NCBI RefSeq assembly: GCF_037176765.1
Contig: NC_090022.1
Location: forward strand, 73,099,209 to 73,163,208
Origin: Anolis sagrei
Taxonomy: Eukaryota > Chordata > Lepidosauria > Squamata > Anolidae
Length of the DNA stretch: 64,000 nt
Direction of reading: 5' to 3'
Position numbers and translations under genes: made by a program. The notes beneath the pieces are model-generated. The model was not told the DNA's origin. It did not search any database and saw only the letters and a program-made list of their open reading frames with translations. Of the stretch, positions 31,957-42,724 are shown piece after piece. How positions within the stretch are numbered: the stretch's first letter is position 1; every line of letters begins with the position of its first letter.

Positions 31957-33548
31957 ACTGACACAAAAGCACAGTATTTCACAGCAAACAAGATCTATAT
32001 ACTGGATTTCGTATCACAAAATCACAAGTCAAACACTTCCCAAGCGTCTAGGACTGTGTGATGTATTTTCGAATGATGCGCACAGATCAAAGTAAGGTGG
32101 CCTTTTGCAGTTGACAGATCATGATTTTGTCGAAGTTTATTGTTTCCAAATGCCAGCTGAGATCTTTTGGCACGGCACCCAGTGTGCCAATGACCACTGG
32201 GACCACCTGTACTGGTTTATGCCAGAGCCTTTACAGTTCGATTTTGAGGTCTTGATAGTGGCTGAGTTTTTCCTGTTGTTTTTCCTCAATGCGACTGTCA
32301 CCTGGTATGGCGACATCAATAATCCAGACTTTTTTCTTTTCCACAATTGTGATGTCTGGTGTGTTGTGTTCCAAAACTTTGTCAGTCTGGATTTGAAAGT
32401 CCCACAGTATTTTTGCATGTTCATTTTCCACGACCTCTGCAGGTTTATGATCCCATCTATTCTTTACTGCTGGCAGGTGGTACTTGTGACATAAGTTCTA
32501 GTGAATAATTTGGGCCACAGAATTGTGTCTTTGTAGTCCGTCTGTGTGATTTTCTTGCAACAGCTGAGGATATGGTCCATGGTTTCATCAGCTTCCTTGC
32601 ACAGTCTGCATTTTGGGTCACCAGCTGATTTTTCGATCCTGGCCTTAATTGCATTGGTTTTGATGACTTGCTCCTGGGCTGCAAGAATCAGGCCTTCTTC
32701 TGTCTCCTTTTTCAGAATTCCATTCGTGAACCATAACCAGGTCTTCTCCTTCTCGACTTTTCCTTCAATTTTGTCAAGGAACTGCCCATGCAATGCTTTG
32801 TTCTTTCAGCTGTCAGCTCTGGTTTGGAGTGCAGTTTTCTTGTACTGACTCTTTGTCTGCTGTGCTTTGAGAAGTTTCCGATTATTGACTTCAATTAAAG
32901 CAGGTTCTTGGCTTTCCTTGACATACTCTGCCTGAGTGTGTTTTTCTTCTTCAACTGCTTGTTTGACTTGTAAAAGTCCTCTGCCACCAGACTTTCTAGG
33001 CAGATAGAGCCGGTCAACATCACTGCGAGGATGTAATGAATTATGAATGGTTATGAGTTTTCTAGTTTTTCTGTTCTAATTGTCCAGTTCTGCCTGCGTC
33101 CAGTTTATGATGCCAGCAGTATATCTTATGACAGGTATGACTCAGGTGTTTATGGCCTTGATGGTGTTGTCTCCATTGAGCTTGCTTTTGAGAATTGTTC
33201 TGACCCATTGAATGTAGTCTTTGCTGACCACAGTTTTCAAATGTTCATGTTTGATGTTGTCCAGCTATAGTATGCCCAGATATTTATAGGCCTCTGGCTG
33301 GTGACACTTTATCGCTTGGGCATTAGGCATATTTATGCCCTCACTTTCAATGATTTTTCCCTTCTTCAGTGCCACTGTCAAACATTTGTCCAAATCAAAC
33401 TCCATGTTTATATCCGTGCTAAAGATTCGGACAGTGTTAGTCAGAGACTGGATTTCAGTTTTGGTTTTCCCATACAGCTTCAGGTCATCCATGTACAGCA
33501 GATGTGAAATTTTGTGAGATCTCTGAGACATTTGATAGCCGAGGTTTT
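31957..33548 (-). mobile_element. R4/Dong-type LINE (R2 superfamily), 5'-truncated, decayed
   Basis: Minus-strand fragments in order: a reverse-transcriptase catalytic region HLLYMDDLKLYGKT (near 33500) and AYKYLGIL (near 33270); a C-terminal zinc motif CRLCKEADETMDHILSCC (near 32600); and a restriction-like endonuclease region LWDFQIQTDKVLEHNTPDI then WIIDVAIPGDSRIEEK (32400-32290), with the PD...D spacing typical of this group. This architecture differs from the APE-type LINEs elsewhere in the window. Several stops and frame changes break it. Confidence 0.8.
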
Positions 33549-33960
33549 TTTTTTTTGTAAGATTGTTATTATTATTATTATTATTATTATTGATATTTGT
33601 TGATTTTCACTTCTGGAAACCAAAGCTGTGTTTACATGGTGGCAACCTCTTCTCAATTAATCTGGATTCTGTTTGAAATCACCTGTTATCATCTTCTGGC
33701 CTTTAAAATTCTCTACTCTAATTGTTGAATCAAATAATCTGATTTACATAAACACTTCACTTAAGCATTCTTAAATATTAGAATGTCAGGAAAAATGAAG
33801 TGGGAAATGAGCAGACATTTTGGTACTATTATAGGGTGATCAATCCCGGCATTGAATGTTTGCTGTTTGTATGTTGGGCTCCGCCCTGAGTCCCATTCAG
33901 GGTAAGAATATAAATGATTTTAAATAAATAAATACATAAATACATAAATAAGGTATTTAT
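33549..33960 (+). repeat. ATT microsatellite and L2/SINE tail
   Basis: A (T)n and (ATT)n run lies at 33546-33592. A + strand SINE/L2 tail at 33845-33955 ('gccctgagtcccattcaggg', ending AAATAAATAAATACATAAATA). The stretch between holds nothing recognisable. Confidence 0.5.
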
Positions 33961-34117
33961 TATACACACTCCTAGATACATAAACATACAATTCCCCTTG
34001 GAGGAATCAAAGACTTGGCAAAGTGTGCCCTTGATTCATTACACTGCATTGCATGTAAGGCATCTATACTTTATTGGATACATCATGTGACCATCACGAT
34101 TCTACAAACTCATTAGC

Positions 34118-34260
34118 AGAGTGCATCTATACTGTAGGATAAATGCAGTTTGACACAACTTGAATTGCCATGGTTCAATACGCTAGAATTCTGGAAGTTG
34201 TGGTTTTATAAGGTCTTTAACTTTCTCTCCCCAAAACTTTCTCTCACCAAAGAGTACTGG
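34118..34260. mobile_element. Fragment of a palindromic DNA element
   Basis: 'gtgcatctatactgtaggat' followed by 'aaatgcagtttgacacaact' resembles one arm of a widespread reptile/bird palindromic DNA element, by memory of that repeat. Only one arm is clear here. Confidence 0.4.
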
Positions 34261-34850
34261 GGTTTCCATTGTCAGTGTTTTCCCCCTTTTTTGCATGGCC
34301 TCAAAGGCCTTGTTCAAGAAGTACTTTAGAGGAAGTGAGGAAGATTCCCTAATTTGATGCCCATGTGAGGTGCATTTTCTGTGTCTGGGAAGGCCACAAG
34401 ACAAGCTCTCATTCCATTTGTTATTGCTTCACAAGCTGAGTCTAAAGAATAAGAAATTCCTGACTCAGGGTCCACCTTTGGAGCAGTACCTTAAACATAT
34501 GGAAATTATTTTAATCTAATTATGTTATATCTGCAATGCAGCAGGTGAAAAATCATCATGAAACACTGTGCTTCTACACTTCAAAGAAGAACAAAAAAAT
34601 AGCAAAGGTCAATGATGCTGACAAGCCACCTCTTGCTCTTTTCTTCCAGATGTTTCCTCCTTTCAACACAATATCACACCCTCTTTTTTATACTGGGGAG
34701 GAAATTCTGAGCCTGATAAAGGGATGGTCTATGTCAACACTTCTTTTTTGCAGCCCATCCCTGATTGATGGAAAACCATGAGACAGATATATTTACCTCC
34801 ATGGCCTGTATCGGTATCATGCATCGTAGAAAGAATTTAGATAACAGCCT
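34261..34850 (+). repeat. Upstream flank of the 35063 receptor, diverged module
   Basis: 34630-34850 aligns loosely with 17290-17460 (for example 'aaattctgagcctgataaag'), showing that this receptor belongs to the same old array as subfamily A. The rest has no recognised feature. Confidence 0.5.
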
Positions 34851-34855
34851 CAACC

Positions 34856-34951
34856 ATTTGCATAGTCTGATTCATGTGGAAAGAAGTTATATATCAGCCC
34901 AAACCTTTTGCATAGGGTTTTTTTAGTAATATTTTTGAAACATTTAAAAAG
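34856..34951 (+). promoter_or_regulatory. Inferred promoter of TAS2R at 35063 with octamer
   Basis: A perfect octamer ATTTGCAT at 34856-34863 and a near copy TTTTGCAT at 34906-34913, both followed by AG. The TATA-like box CATTTAAAAAG is at 34941-34951, 122 bp before the ATG. The doubled CATAG context suggests a local duplication of about 50 bp. Downstream is 'ggtctgctacttgcattttg', the conserved leader block. Confidence 0.6.
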
Positions 34952-35062
34952 TATCCCACAGGTCTGCTACTTGCATTTTGCATCTCAGCTCAACAACTTT
35001 GATCAACTGAGTGGATGCCTTTTTTATAGCAGAAAACAACCTGCAACATTCATTCAGGAAAT

Positions 35063-35965
35063 ATGTCTTCACCTCCGCTCATTCTCCTTGTTCTAGCTCT
35101 TGTTGACTTGGCTCTCAGTGGACTTATCTCCAATGGCTTTATACTTACAGTGATTCTCAGGGAATGGAACAAAAACAGAAGCCTTGCCTCCAGTGAACAG
35201 CTCATTCTGAGCCTGGTTCTGTCTAACCTAGGGGCAACTCTGTTAGTGCTTCCAATGTTCATCAATGACTATATTTTTTGCATGTTCACAATGTATATTG
35301 CATATCTAATAATGTACCCTTTAAGTGATTATTTGATCCTTTCCAGACATTGGTTCACTGCTTGGCTCTGTGTCTTCTATTGCCTCAAGATTGTCAAGAG
35401 CACCCATTCCCTCTTCCTTTGGTTCAAACTGAAGTTATCATGGCTAGTACCACGGCTTATTGCAGGAACTTTGGTTGTTTCCTTGTTTATTGCTTTTTCA
35501 ATGTTCTTCTCTCTCCTTAGAGATGTCCAAAGCAACATGACAATGATTAATTCAAAAATTAGTACAGAAATATTACGGAATCGTACTGTTGATGTGCCTA
35601 AAATCTTCTTTTTAATTGCTGGCTCTGGTTCACCCCTTCTCATGATTTCAATTTGCTCCATCTTAGTTGTGGCCTCACTCTGTAAACACATCTACCGGAT
35701 GAAGTGTAAAGAGCACTATTCCAGGAGCATCCAAACGAAAGCTCATGTCAAGGCAGCTGGGACTGTGCTCTCCATCCTCTTCCTTTACATTTCCTTTTAT
35801 ATGGTGCAGACCTTATCTATGACTGTAACTATGGGAAAAACTGAAGGGACCTTTCTCACAATAGTGGTGATTGCATATCCCTCTGCTCAGGCTTATATAC
35901 TGCTACTGGTTAATCCCAAATTAAACCAGGCAGTTAATCAGATGCTTCCAAGAAGAGTCACCTAA
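35063..35965 (+). CDS. TAS2R: Bitter taste receptor, TAS2R family (intact, 300 aa)
   Basis: Single-exon TAS2R starting MSSPPLILLVLALVDLALSG, sharing the N-terminal ATG with subfamily A. TM3 carries SRHWFTAWLCVFYCLKIVKS, the following loop FLWFKLKLSW, TM6 AHVKAAGTVLSILFLY, and TM7 YPSAQAYILLLVNPKLNQ. Extracellular loop 2 has sequons NMT and NRT. In TM2 the usual W of 'SNLWAT' is G (SNLGAT), and the C of FLWCK is F. It is an older relative of the 3513/17634 pair and sits between them and the 39735 gene in sequence. Full length and open; expected at the plasma membrane. Confidence 0.96.
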   Translation: MSSPPLILLVLALVDLALSGLISNGFILTVILREWNKNRSLASSEQLILSLVLSNLGATLLVLPMFINDYIFCMFTMYIAYLIMYPLSDYLILSRHWFTAWLCVFYCLKIVKSTHSLFLWFKLKLSWLVPRLIAGTLVVSLFIAFSMFFSLLRDVQSNMTMINSKISTEILRNRTVDVPKIFFLIAGSGSPLLMISICSILVVASLCKHIYRMKCKEHYSRSIQTKAHVKAAGTVLSILFLYISFYMVQTLSMTVTMGKTEGTFLTIVVIAYPSAQAYILLLVNPKLNQAVNQMLPRRVT

Positions 35966-36134
35966 CCTGCAAGGACCACACTAGATCCTTCATTCACATA
36001 TTTTATCCCAGTATACTATATTTTTAAAAATAGCACTCACTTGGGGTGGTGAGGCAGAGCCAGGGAAAGACTATCATATGGGAGAAAGGAAGCTTTTAAA
36101 ACCCTTTATCACTGGTGTGGGCAGACTGGAAACA
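35966..36134 (+). other. 3' flank of the 35063 receptor
   Basis: Short non-coding flank, with 'ccttcattcacatattttat' resembling 'ccttcaatcgcatatg' after the subfamily A genes. Confidence 0.4.
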
Positions 36135-36550
36135 GCTCTCTCGTATATTTATTTATTATTATTTATTTCCAACATTTCTATCCCATCCTTCTCGACCCTC
36201 GAAGGGAGACTCAAGGTAGCTTACAACACCAGCAATTTGATGCCGACAACATACAAAATACATTACAACAACATTATTCAAGAAATAAAACATTAGATTA
36301 AAATACATTAAAGCATTATTATTCATAAAGTAGCCGGATCCAGATCTGATTTAGCAACCGACAACTCAGTTCAAAGCCTGTCCTTGTCAGAGTTCAAACA
36401 TTGTGAATACTGCCAAACCTACTGTCCAAACGCCTGGTCCCAAAACCATGTTTTGAGCTTCTTTCTAAAAGAGGGATGAAGCTGACCTAATTTTGCTAGG
36501 GAGAGCATTCCACAGGCTGGGGGCCACCACTGAGAAGGTCCTGTCACCAG
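36135..36550 (-). mobile_element. L2-type LINE 3' part, reversed
   Basis: A reversed tail with (ATTT)n at 36148-36170, then sequence parallel to 23060-23470 (for example 'gggggccaccactgagaagg' near 36518). Too decayed to read protein. Ends near 36550. Confidence 0.65.
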
Positions 36551-36644
36551 TGTCTTCAACATCTCATTTTAGGATTAAGCACTATTTACTATCAATTGCA
36601 GGTAGCCTAGATTGGACCCATTATAAATAATGGCTTTGCTTAAA

Positions 36645-38122
36645 CTCCAACACCACAGTTCAAAAGCATCGATCTTCTGAAGGGCCACCCCCCTTATTAA
36701 GCTTTGCTGGCTAGGGCAATTGAGGATTAGAGGATAGGTACCATCAAGGTGATGCATACCATATGCCAGCAAATATGGAAAACGCAAGAATGGCCACCAG
36801 ACTGGAAAAAATCAACTTATATCCCCATACCAAAAAAGGGAAATGCGAAAGACTGCTCAAACTTCCGTGGCCCTTATTTCTCATGCCAGTAAGGTAATGC
36901 TCAAGATCCAGCAATACATGGAAAGAGAGTTGCCAGATATTCAAGCTGGGTTTAGAAAAGGCAGAGGAACGAGAGACCAGATTGCCAATATCCGCTGGAT
37001 AATGGAGAAAGGCAGGGAGTTTCAGAAAAACATCTATTTCTGCTTCATTGACTATTCTAAAGCCTTTGACTGTGTGGATCATAATAAATTGTGGCAAGTT
37101 CTTGGAGGGATGGGCATACCAAGCCACCTTGTCTCTCTCCTGAGGAATCTGTACAAGGACCAAGTAGCAACAGTAAGAACTGACCACGGAACAACAGACT
37201 GGTTCAAGATTGGGAAAGGCGTACGGCAAGGCTGCATCCTCTCACCCAACCTTTTTAACTTGTATGCAGAACACATCATGCGATGTGCGGGGCTGGATGA
37301 ATGCAAAGCTGGGGTGAAAATTGCTGGAAGAAACATTAACAACCTCAGATATGCAGATGACACCACTCTGATGGCCGAAAGCGAGGAGGAGCTGAGAAGC
37401 CTTCTAATCAAGGTGAAAAAAGAAAGTGCAAAAGCTGGGCTGCAGCTAAACATAAAAAAACCCCAAGATTATGGCAACAAGAATGATTGACAACTGGAAA
37501 ATAGAGGGAGAAAATGTGGAGGCCGTGACAGACTTTGTATTTCTAGGTGCAAAGATTACTGCAGATGCAGACTGTGGCCAGAAAATCAGAAGACGCTTAC
37601 TTCTTGGGAGGAGAGCAATGTCCAATCTCGATAAAATAGTAAAGAGTAGAGACATCACACTGACAACAAAGATCCGCCTAGTCAAAGCCATGGTATTCCC
37701 TGTAATAACCTACGGATGTGAGAGCTGGACCTTAGGGAAGGCTGAGCGAAGGAAGATAGATGCTTTTGAGCTGTGGTGTTGGAGGAAAATTCTGAGAGTG
37801 CCTTGGACTGCGAGAAGATCCAACCAGTCCATCATAAAGCCCGACTGCTCATTGGAGGGAAGGATACTAGAGACAAAGTACTTTGGCCACTTCATGAGGA
37901 GATAGGAAAGCCTAGAGAAGACAATTATGCTGGGGAAAGTGGAAGGCAAAAGGAAGAGGGGCCGACCAAGGGCAAGATGGATGGATGGCATCCTTGAAGT
38001 GACTGGACTGACCTTGAAGGAGCTGGGGGTGGTGACGGCCGACAGGGAGCTCTGGTGTGGGCTGGTCCATGAGGTCACGAAGAGTTGGAGACGACTGAAC
38101 GAATGAACAACAACAACAACCA
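36645..38122 (+). mobile_element. RTE-BovB LINE, 5'-truncated, with a small inverted piece
   Basis: From about 36757 the + strand encodes the BovB reverse transcriptase: ISHASKVMLKIQQYMEREL, YFCFIDYSKAFDCVDHNKLW, IGKGVRQGCILSPNLFNLYA and INNLRYADDTTLMAESEEEL. The 3' domain has GCESWTLGKAERRKIDAFEL and WCWRKILRVPW. Frame breaks occur near 37460 and 37890. The 3' end is 'gaatgaacaacaacaacaac'. A 33-bp reversed BovB fragment (36645-36677) lies just before it, as could arise by 5' inversion during insertion. BovB is known for transfer between squamates and ruminants. Confidence 0.9.
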
Positions 38123-38570
38123 TTGCACCAAACCCTGGAGAAACTTCTGAGCTTCTGTTCCCAAGCTCCTAGAAATTCTATTACCAGTGTACAATTTCCT
38201 ACTTGGTATAATTTTGTGAAACCTCTACTGAACTGAGATTTCAACAAATACCTCTTGGGTACCTTAAAAAGAGACGCTTAGGAATCCCTTACACATCATA
38301 GAAATGCACCTATGTTTGTAGATTAAAAATATATCTCACTATTTTTATATTCAGATCCTAGAAAAAGATTCTTGTCACGTGTTCTAATGCTACATCTTGT
38401 CTGTACACCTGAGAAATTGGCTCGTAATAATTTATCTATTACATACTCTGTAGTTCTGTTTTTAGTGGCTGTTGAGAGACTGTGTTTTTGCATTAATGAT
38501 CATAATGAAATAAGGCAATAATAGGAAACCCACTCCACTACTGGAGCTAGCATAGTTTTAAATGACTGAT
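38123..38570 (+). repeat. Diverged downstream flank of the 35063 receptor
   Basis: 'aaacctctactgaactgaga' near 38220 parallels 'gtttactgaactgaggttct' near 5510, so it belongs to the array flank. No gene seen. Confidence 0.4.
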
Positions 38571-39240
38571 TTTAAAGTAGATTTTAGTGTTTGTGTATAT
38601 TTATAGTTATTTTGTGTCCCGACATGGAATGCTTGCCGTATATATGTTGTGCTCCACCCTGAGTCCCCTTCAGGGTGAGAAGGAAAGAATATAAATGTTT
38701 TAAATAAATTTCAAATAAATAATGTTTATTTTTATCCCACCTTTTTCTAATATAGAGACTTGAAGCACCTAACAACTGACATGACACAATCTAAATTAAA
38801 AATCGAGCCAATACATTAAAATATGAATATAAAAAAAATTATGTCACGAAGTACAAACATTAAAATATAATTGAAATACCATTAAAATACTACATTTAAG
38901 ACTCTACTACCCCCCTCCCCTCCCACATCATCCCTAGAAGCCTGCCTCCAATCAGGTATATGCCTGATGGCAGAAGTATGTTTTCATCAGTCTACTAAAG
39001 GCAGCAGGGATGGAACCCCTCCTGGTCTCTCTTGGGAGGGAGTTTCAGAGCCTGGGAGCAGCCACTGAAAATGCCCTCTCCCGTGTTCACACCAAATGCA
39101 CTCGAGAGGTTGCTGGGATATAAAATTCTAATAGGCACATAGGGCGAGAGAGACTGTCCTTCAAATAACCTGGACTCAATACGTATAGGGCTTTATAGGT
39201 TAAAACCAGCACTTTGAACTGTGTCCAGAAACTGGTTGGT
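38571..39240 (-). mobile_element. L2/SINE tail (+) followed by a reversed L2 3' part
   Basis: 38575-38720 is a + strand L2/SINE tail ('caccctgagtccccttcagg'). From 38722 to 39240 a reversed L2 3' region parallels 23060-23640, including 'aaaaccagcactttgaactg' near 39201. Protein remnants are too weak to call. Confidence 0.6.
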
Positions 39241-39578
39241 TGTAAGATATATATTTAAGATAGAAAGAATTCTTACAACCATTTGTTTTCAAATTTGAGC
39301 ATTGTAGTAGTATGTTCCTCTTATTTTATATTTTGCACAGGCTTTTCTTTGTGCACAGTAAACATATGTCTGCCTACTTACTGTTATAATGGCAACGATT
39401 CTCACCATGTTTTTTTTTACTTGGAGAAGATATTTATTTGGAGAAGGATTCAAGCTGTGATTGTTGCCCAGTCCTGATTTGTAAAAAAATAAATAAAAAA
39501 ATCATGAGACAGCTCCTTGCTTACACTTTGTACCAGAATCATGTGTTATGAAAAAGAGTTACCAGCCAGCCTTGTTCA
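39241..39578. other. Upstream flank of the 39735 receptor
   Basis: 39490-39578 is weakly similar to the promoter-distal region of the other receptors (GAATCATGTGTTATG against TATCACACATTATGG). The rest has no recognised feature. Confidence 0.4.
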
Positions 39579-39634
39579 TTTTGCATAGTTTGATTATAGG
39601 TTCATTAACATGATTCCAAAGGGATTTAAAAAGG
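39579..39634 (+). promoter_or_regulatory. Inferred promoter of TAS2R at 39735
   Basis: Near-octamer TTTTGCAT at 39579-39586 followed by AGTTTGATTATAG. TATA-like GATTTAAAAAGG at 39623-39634, 44 bp after the octamer and 112 bp before the ATG. The leader block is 'catttcagctcaacatcatt'. Confidence 0.55.
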
Positions 39635-39734
39635 ACATCACAGACTTGGGACCTATAATTTCCATTTCAGCTCAACATCATTTCCACTGATTGGAAGGCA
39701 CCTTTATAGCCAGGATTAGAGGCAAAAAAGAAAT

Positions 39735-40640
39735 ATGTTCTCTCCTGCAACTATTGCCTTCGCAGTAGTTGCAATTGTCTTTGCCCTCGGGGGATTCATC
39801 TCTAATGGCTTTATAACTGCAGTCATTCTCAGGGAATGGACCAAATCCAGGAGCCTCGCTTCCAATGAACAACTCCTTCTGAGCTTGGCTGTGTCCAATT
39901 TCTGGGCCACAGCATTACTGATTCCATTTTACATCAATGCCACCTTTAGGGATGACAGCATCAGCAACCTCTTCCTGTTGCCAGGACTATACCTTCTTGC
40001 GACTTTTGTCATCATGTCCAGATTCTGGTTCACTGCCTGGTTATGCTTCTTCTATTGCATCAAGATAGTAAACAGCACCCACTCTCTCTTCCTCTGGTGC
40101 AAACTGAGGATACTGTGGCTAATACCCAGGTTTCTAGCAGGATCTCTGTTCTGCTCATTTCTTTTTTCTGCGTTTGCATTACAGTTTACTTCTAGACAAA
40201 TCCAAAGCAACATAGCAGTGAATGTTACAAACACAACTGAAGTGAAGACATCGAAGCATACACTCAATACCTTTGAAGCCTTCTTTTTAGCTGTTGGTTC
40301 TGGTTGTCCTTTTCTTGTGGTTCTACTTTGCTCCATCTTAGTCGTTGCCTCACTTTGCAGGCATGTCTGTCGGATTACAGGTAAAGACATCCATGGCAGG
40401 AGTCTCCAAACCGAAGTTCACATCAAAGCAGCCTGGACAGTGCTCTCCCTCCTGCTCCTTTACATATCATATTATGCAGCACATACCTTGTCTATTATTG
40501 TGACCTTGGGAAAAGACGAAGGGATCTTGGCAGCAATGGTGAGAATTGTGTACCCCTCTGCCCAGGCTTCCATCTTGCTGCTGGTTAACCCAAAGCTAAA
40601 GCAAGCAGCTACTCAGGTGCTTCAAAGAGTCAAGGTGTGA
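39735..40640 (+). CDS. TAS2R: Bitter taste receptor, TAS2R family (intact, 301 aa)
   Basis: Single-exon TAS2R. Starts MFSPATIAFAVVAIVFALGG; TM2 has VSNFWATALLIPF; TM3 SRFWFTAWLCFFYCIKIVNS; loop 2 inside the cell FLWCKLRILW; TM4 LIPRFLAGS; TM6 HIKAAWTVLSLLLLYIS; TM7 YPSAQASILLLVNPKLKQ. Sequons: INAT in loop 1, and NVT and NTT in loop 2. It combines subfamily A features (N-terminal LREW) with subfamily B features in TM5 (GSGCPFLVVLLCSILVVASL), so it is likely near the split between the two subfamilies. Intact; same orientation as its neighbours, about 3.8 kb after the 35063 gene. Confidence 0.96.
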   Translation: MFSPATIAFAVVAIVFALGGFISNGFITAVILREWTKSRSLASNEQLLLSLAVSNFWATALLIPFYINATFRDDSISNLFLLPGLYLLATFVIMSRFWFTAWLCFFYCIKIVNSTHSLFLWCKLRILWLIPRFLAGSLFCSFLFSAFALQFTSRQIQSNIAVNVTNTTEVKTSKHTLNTFEAFFLAVGSGCPFLVVLLCSILVVASLCRHVCRITGKDIHGRSLQTEVHIKAAWTVLSLLLLYISYYAAHTLSIIVTLGKDEGILAAMVRIVYPSAQASILLLVNPKLKQAATQVLQRVKV

Positions 40641-40944
40641 TGTTCATCCACAGATTTATTCCTGGGATTATTAAATGGGAAAAAAATAACTTGTGTGGGG
40701 TGGAGATAGAGCAAAACTGTGGTAAAGACACAGATTTTTGTAAAACTCTAGCCACTGCTCTTTGTAAAGGAAGAAAGGTTTTAATTGGTAGAAACTGAAG
40801 ATTTGCTTAAAAAGTTGACATCAGAGAATGAGGTGGGACAATGATTCCAATGATTAGCAACCACTAAAAATTAAATTTCTATCATCTCTTCTCCAGTTCT
40901 GAGGTTCGTATATACGCAAAATACATTTAAAATATAACGTACAT
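40641..40944 (+). other. 3' flank of the 39735 receptor
   Basis: Non-coding; no repeat recognised. Confidence 0.35.
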
Positions 40945-41075
40945 GATGGGAGCAGTGTGGTGCAGTGGTTATGACTATGAAAACCAGGTTTCAATTCTCT
41001 GCTTCACACTGGGAATCCACCAGGAGACCTTGGGTGAGTCACACACATTCAGCAACCAGAAAATACAATGATAAT
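40945..41075 (+). mobile_element. tRNA-derived SINE (squamate type), head region
   Basis: 'gggagcagtgtggtgcagtg' and 'gttatgac' form an A-box-like start, and GGTTTCAATTCT is a decayed B box, followed by 'gagaccttgggtgagtcaca'. These are features of lizard tRNA-derived SINEs. It is not a functional tRNA: it lacks a cloverleaf end and a CCA-compatible acceptor. Confidence 0.7.
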
Positions 41076-41184
41076 GTCATCTTATGTCACAAATATTTCC
41101 AATGCATACCTCATTTCCTCTCCAGTTCTGAGGTTCTGTATTAGCTAGATATCCTTTAAATATGAAGTACAAGGCGGTTTTTAA

Positions 41185-41345
41185 ACAGTGTATTTTAATA
41201 TTGAGACAAATGTTTTTAATTTTTATGTATGCATCTAATGATACCATGTCCTGGCATTGAATGTTTCCTGTATATATTCTGTGCTCCATCCTGAGTCCCC
41301 TTCAGGGTGAGAAGGGTGGAATATATTTTTAAAAAATAAATAACA
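41185..41345 (+). repeat. L2/SINE-type 3' tail
   Basis: 'catcctgagtccccttcagg' then 'gtgagaagggtggaata' and an AAATAAATAA end. Similar to 38575-38720 and 33845-33955. Confidence 0.6.
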
Positions 41346-42724
41346 TAATAATGTGAAATTGTATCAGAAAGAATAGATTCAGTTCAACCTCCAGAAGCTC
41401 AGCCACCTGAAAGTGGACAGTCACCAAGAGGCATTGATGGATTTTGTTTCCCCTAAAAGCAGCCCAACTATCAATTTTACCTGTATGAATTTAGCCAATA
41501 TCTATGGCTCATTGCAAAATTATAAATGGGAAAAAATTGGTTAAAACCATGTATTCAAAATGTGTTTGTCATCAAATATCGGTCTTTCAGGCGGCATAAG
41601 ATACAGTTCCACATATCACCTTTGATTTTATTTTGTGTAAATAACAGCTTTGACAGAAAATTATCTATTCAAATTATTTTTAAACAGAGTTCTGTTGTAT
41701 ATGAATGCCATAATAAAATTAATTTGTAACTTTATGTCTGTCAACCAAGGAGCATTAAATTATATGAAAATGTGTCATCAAATGATTTCAAATGACTGGA
41801 AATAAACCACAGTTAACTATGAAAATATCCTGAATGAGAATGCACTAACTGACTCCATGCAGTTTGGGACCCAAAGCTTATCAGAAAAATGAAAAGAAAT
41901 AAAAAATAACATTAAAATGCAATCATACCTCATTTAGCACTGCCCGTCAAAAGAAATTTCTGTTTTACACCCATCCATCCCCCTTTCCCTCCTTCTATTT
42001 GTCTCATTGGAATGGTTTTTAGCAGGGTCAGTATTTGGAGGATAGCGAAGGAAGGTTGGAGAAACATAGAGTTTCAGTGTTGGGTTGCAGTGTCTTGTCC
42101 ACAGTTAGCAATACAATAAACAAAGCTTGATCAGGGAAAGAGCAGAATTCTGCTTTCATCATGTTTCCCTTCCTACAGCAGTCAAGGTATTCACCAGCCG
42201 CCTCCAGTATCCCTTACTGTGCATGTATGAACAAAAAAACAGAGAAAAGGAGGAATAGATTATTCTACCCACGCAACTATGGTCAGCATATTGAGAAAGC
42301 AGAGAGCTGTAGAACTGGCCACTAAAATGAAAATCCTAAGTAAATGGAAGCTTGTAAAAAAAAAGTCACCCCTGGATGCATTTTGGAAGAAGCAGAGACC
42401 GTTATTCCAAAATGAGACTGTTTTCTAGAGAGCGTTCCTGTGGTCTCTAGTAAATTTAAAATGTTGTTTATTTATACAAGATTTTCCTAACCTGGTTTGT
42501 TCTTTTCAAACATGCATTTTTGAGTCTAAATAAAAAGTTCGCATCTTATTCAAGTCTTCTTTTTTGTGGTCCAGAAACTTATCGCTATTTCTTTCTTCCT
42601 TATCAAAAGAGACTATCATACTACAGTATTAAAATGCTGTTATTTCACTTAAACGGGTATGGCAGCCTTCCGAGGAATCCTTCTTTTCTCATCATCGTGG
42701 TATACTGTTGTATACCAGAGCAAG
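41346..42724 (+). repeat. Downstream flank of the 39735 receptor, old array copy
   Basis: 41350-42120 matches 5590-6560 and 21200-22150 at low similarity, and 42440-42665 matches 25160-25400. So the whole downstream part of the module was duplicated here long ago, without the hAT and MITE elements. No gene seen. Confidence 0.6.

Noticed and set aside
40945-41075. tRNA gene
   Set aside because: A- and B-box-like parts are present, but there is no cloverleaf; it is a tRNA-derived SINE.
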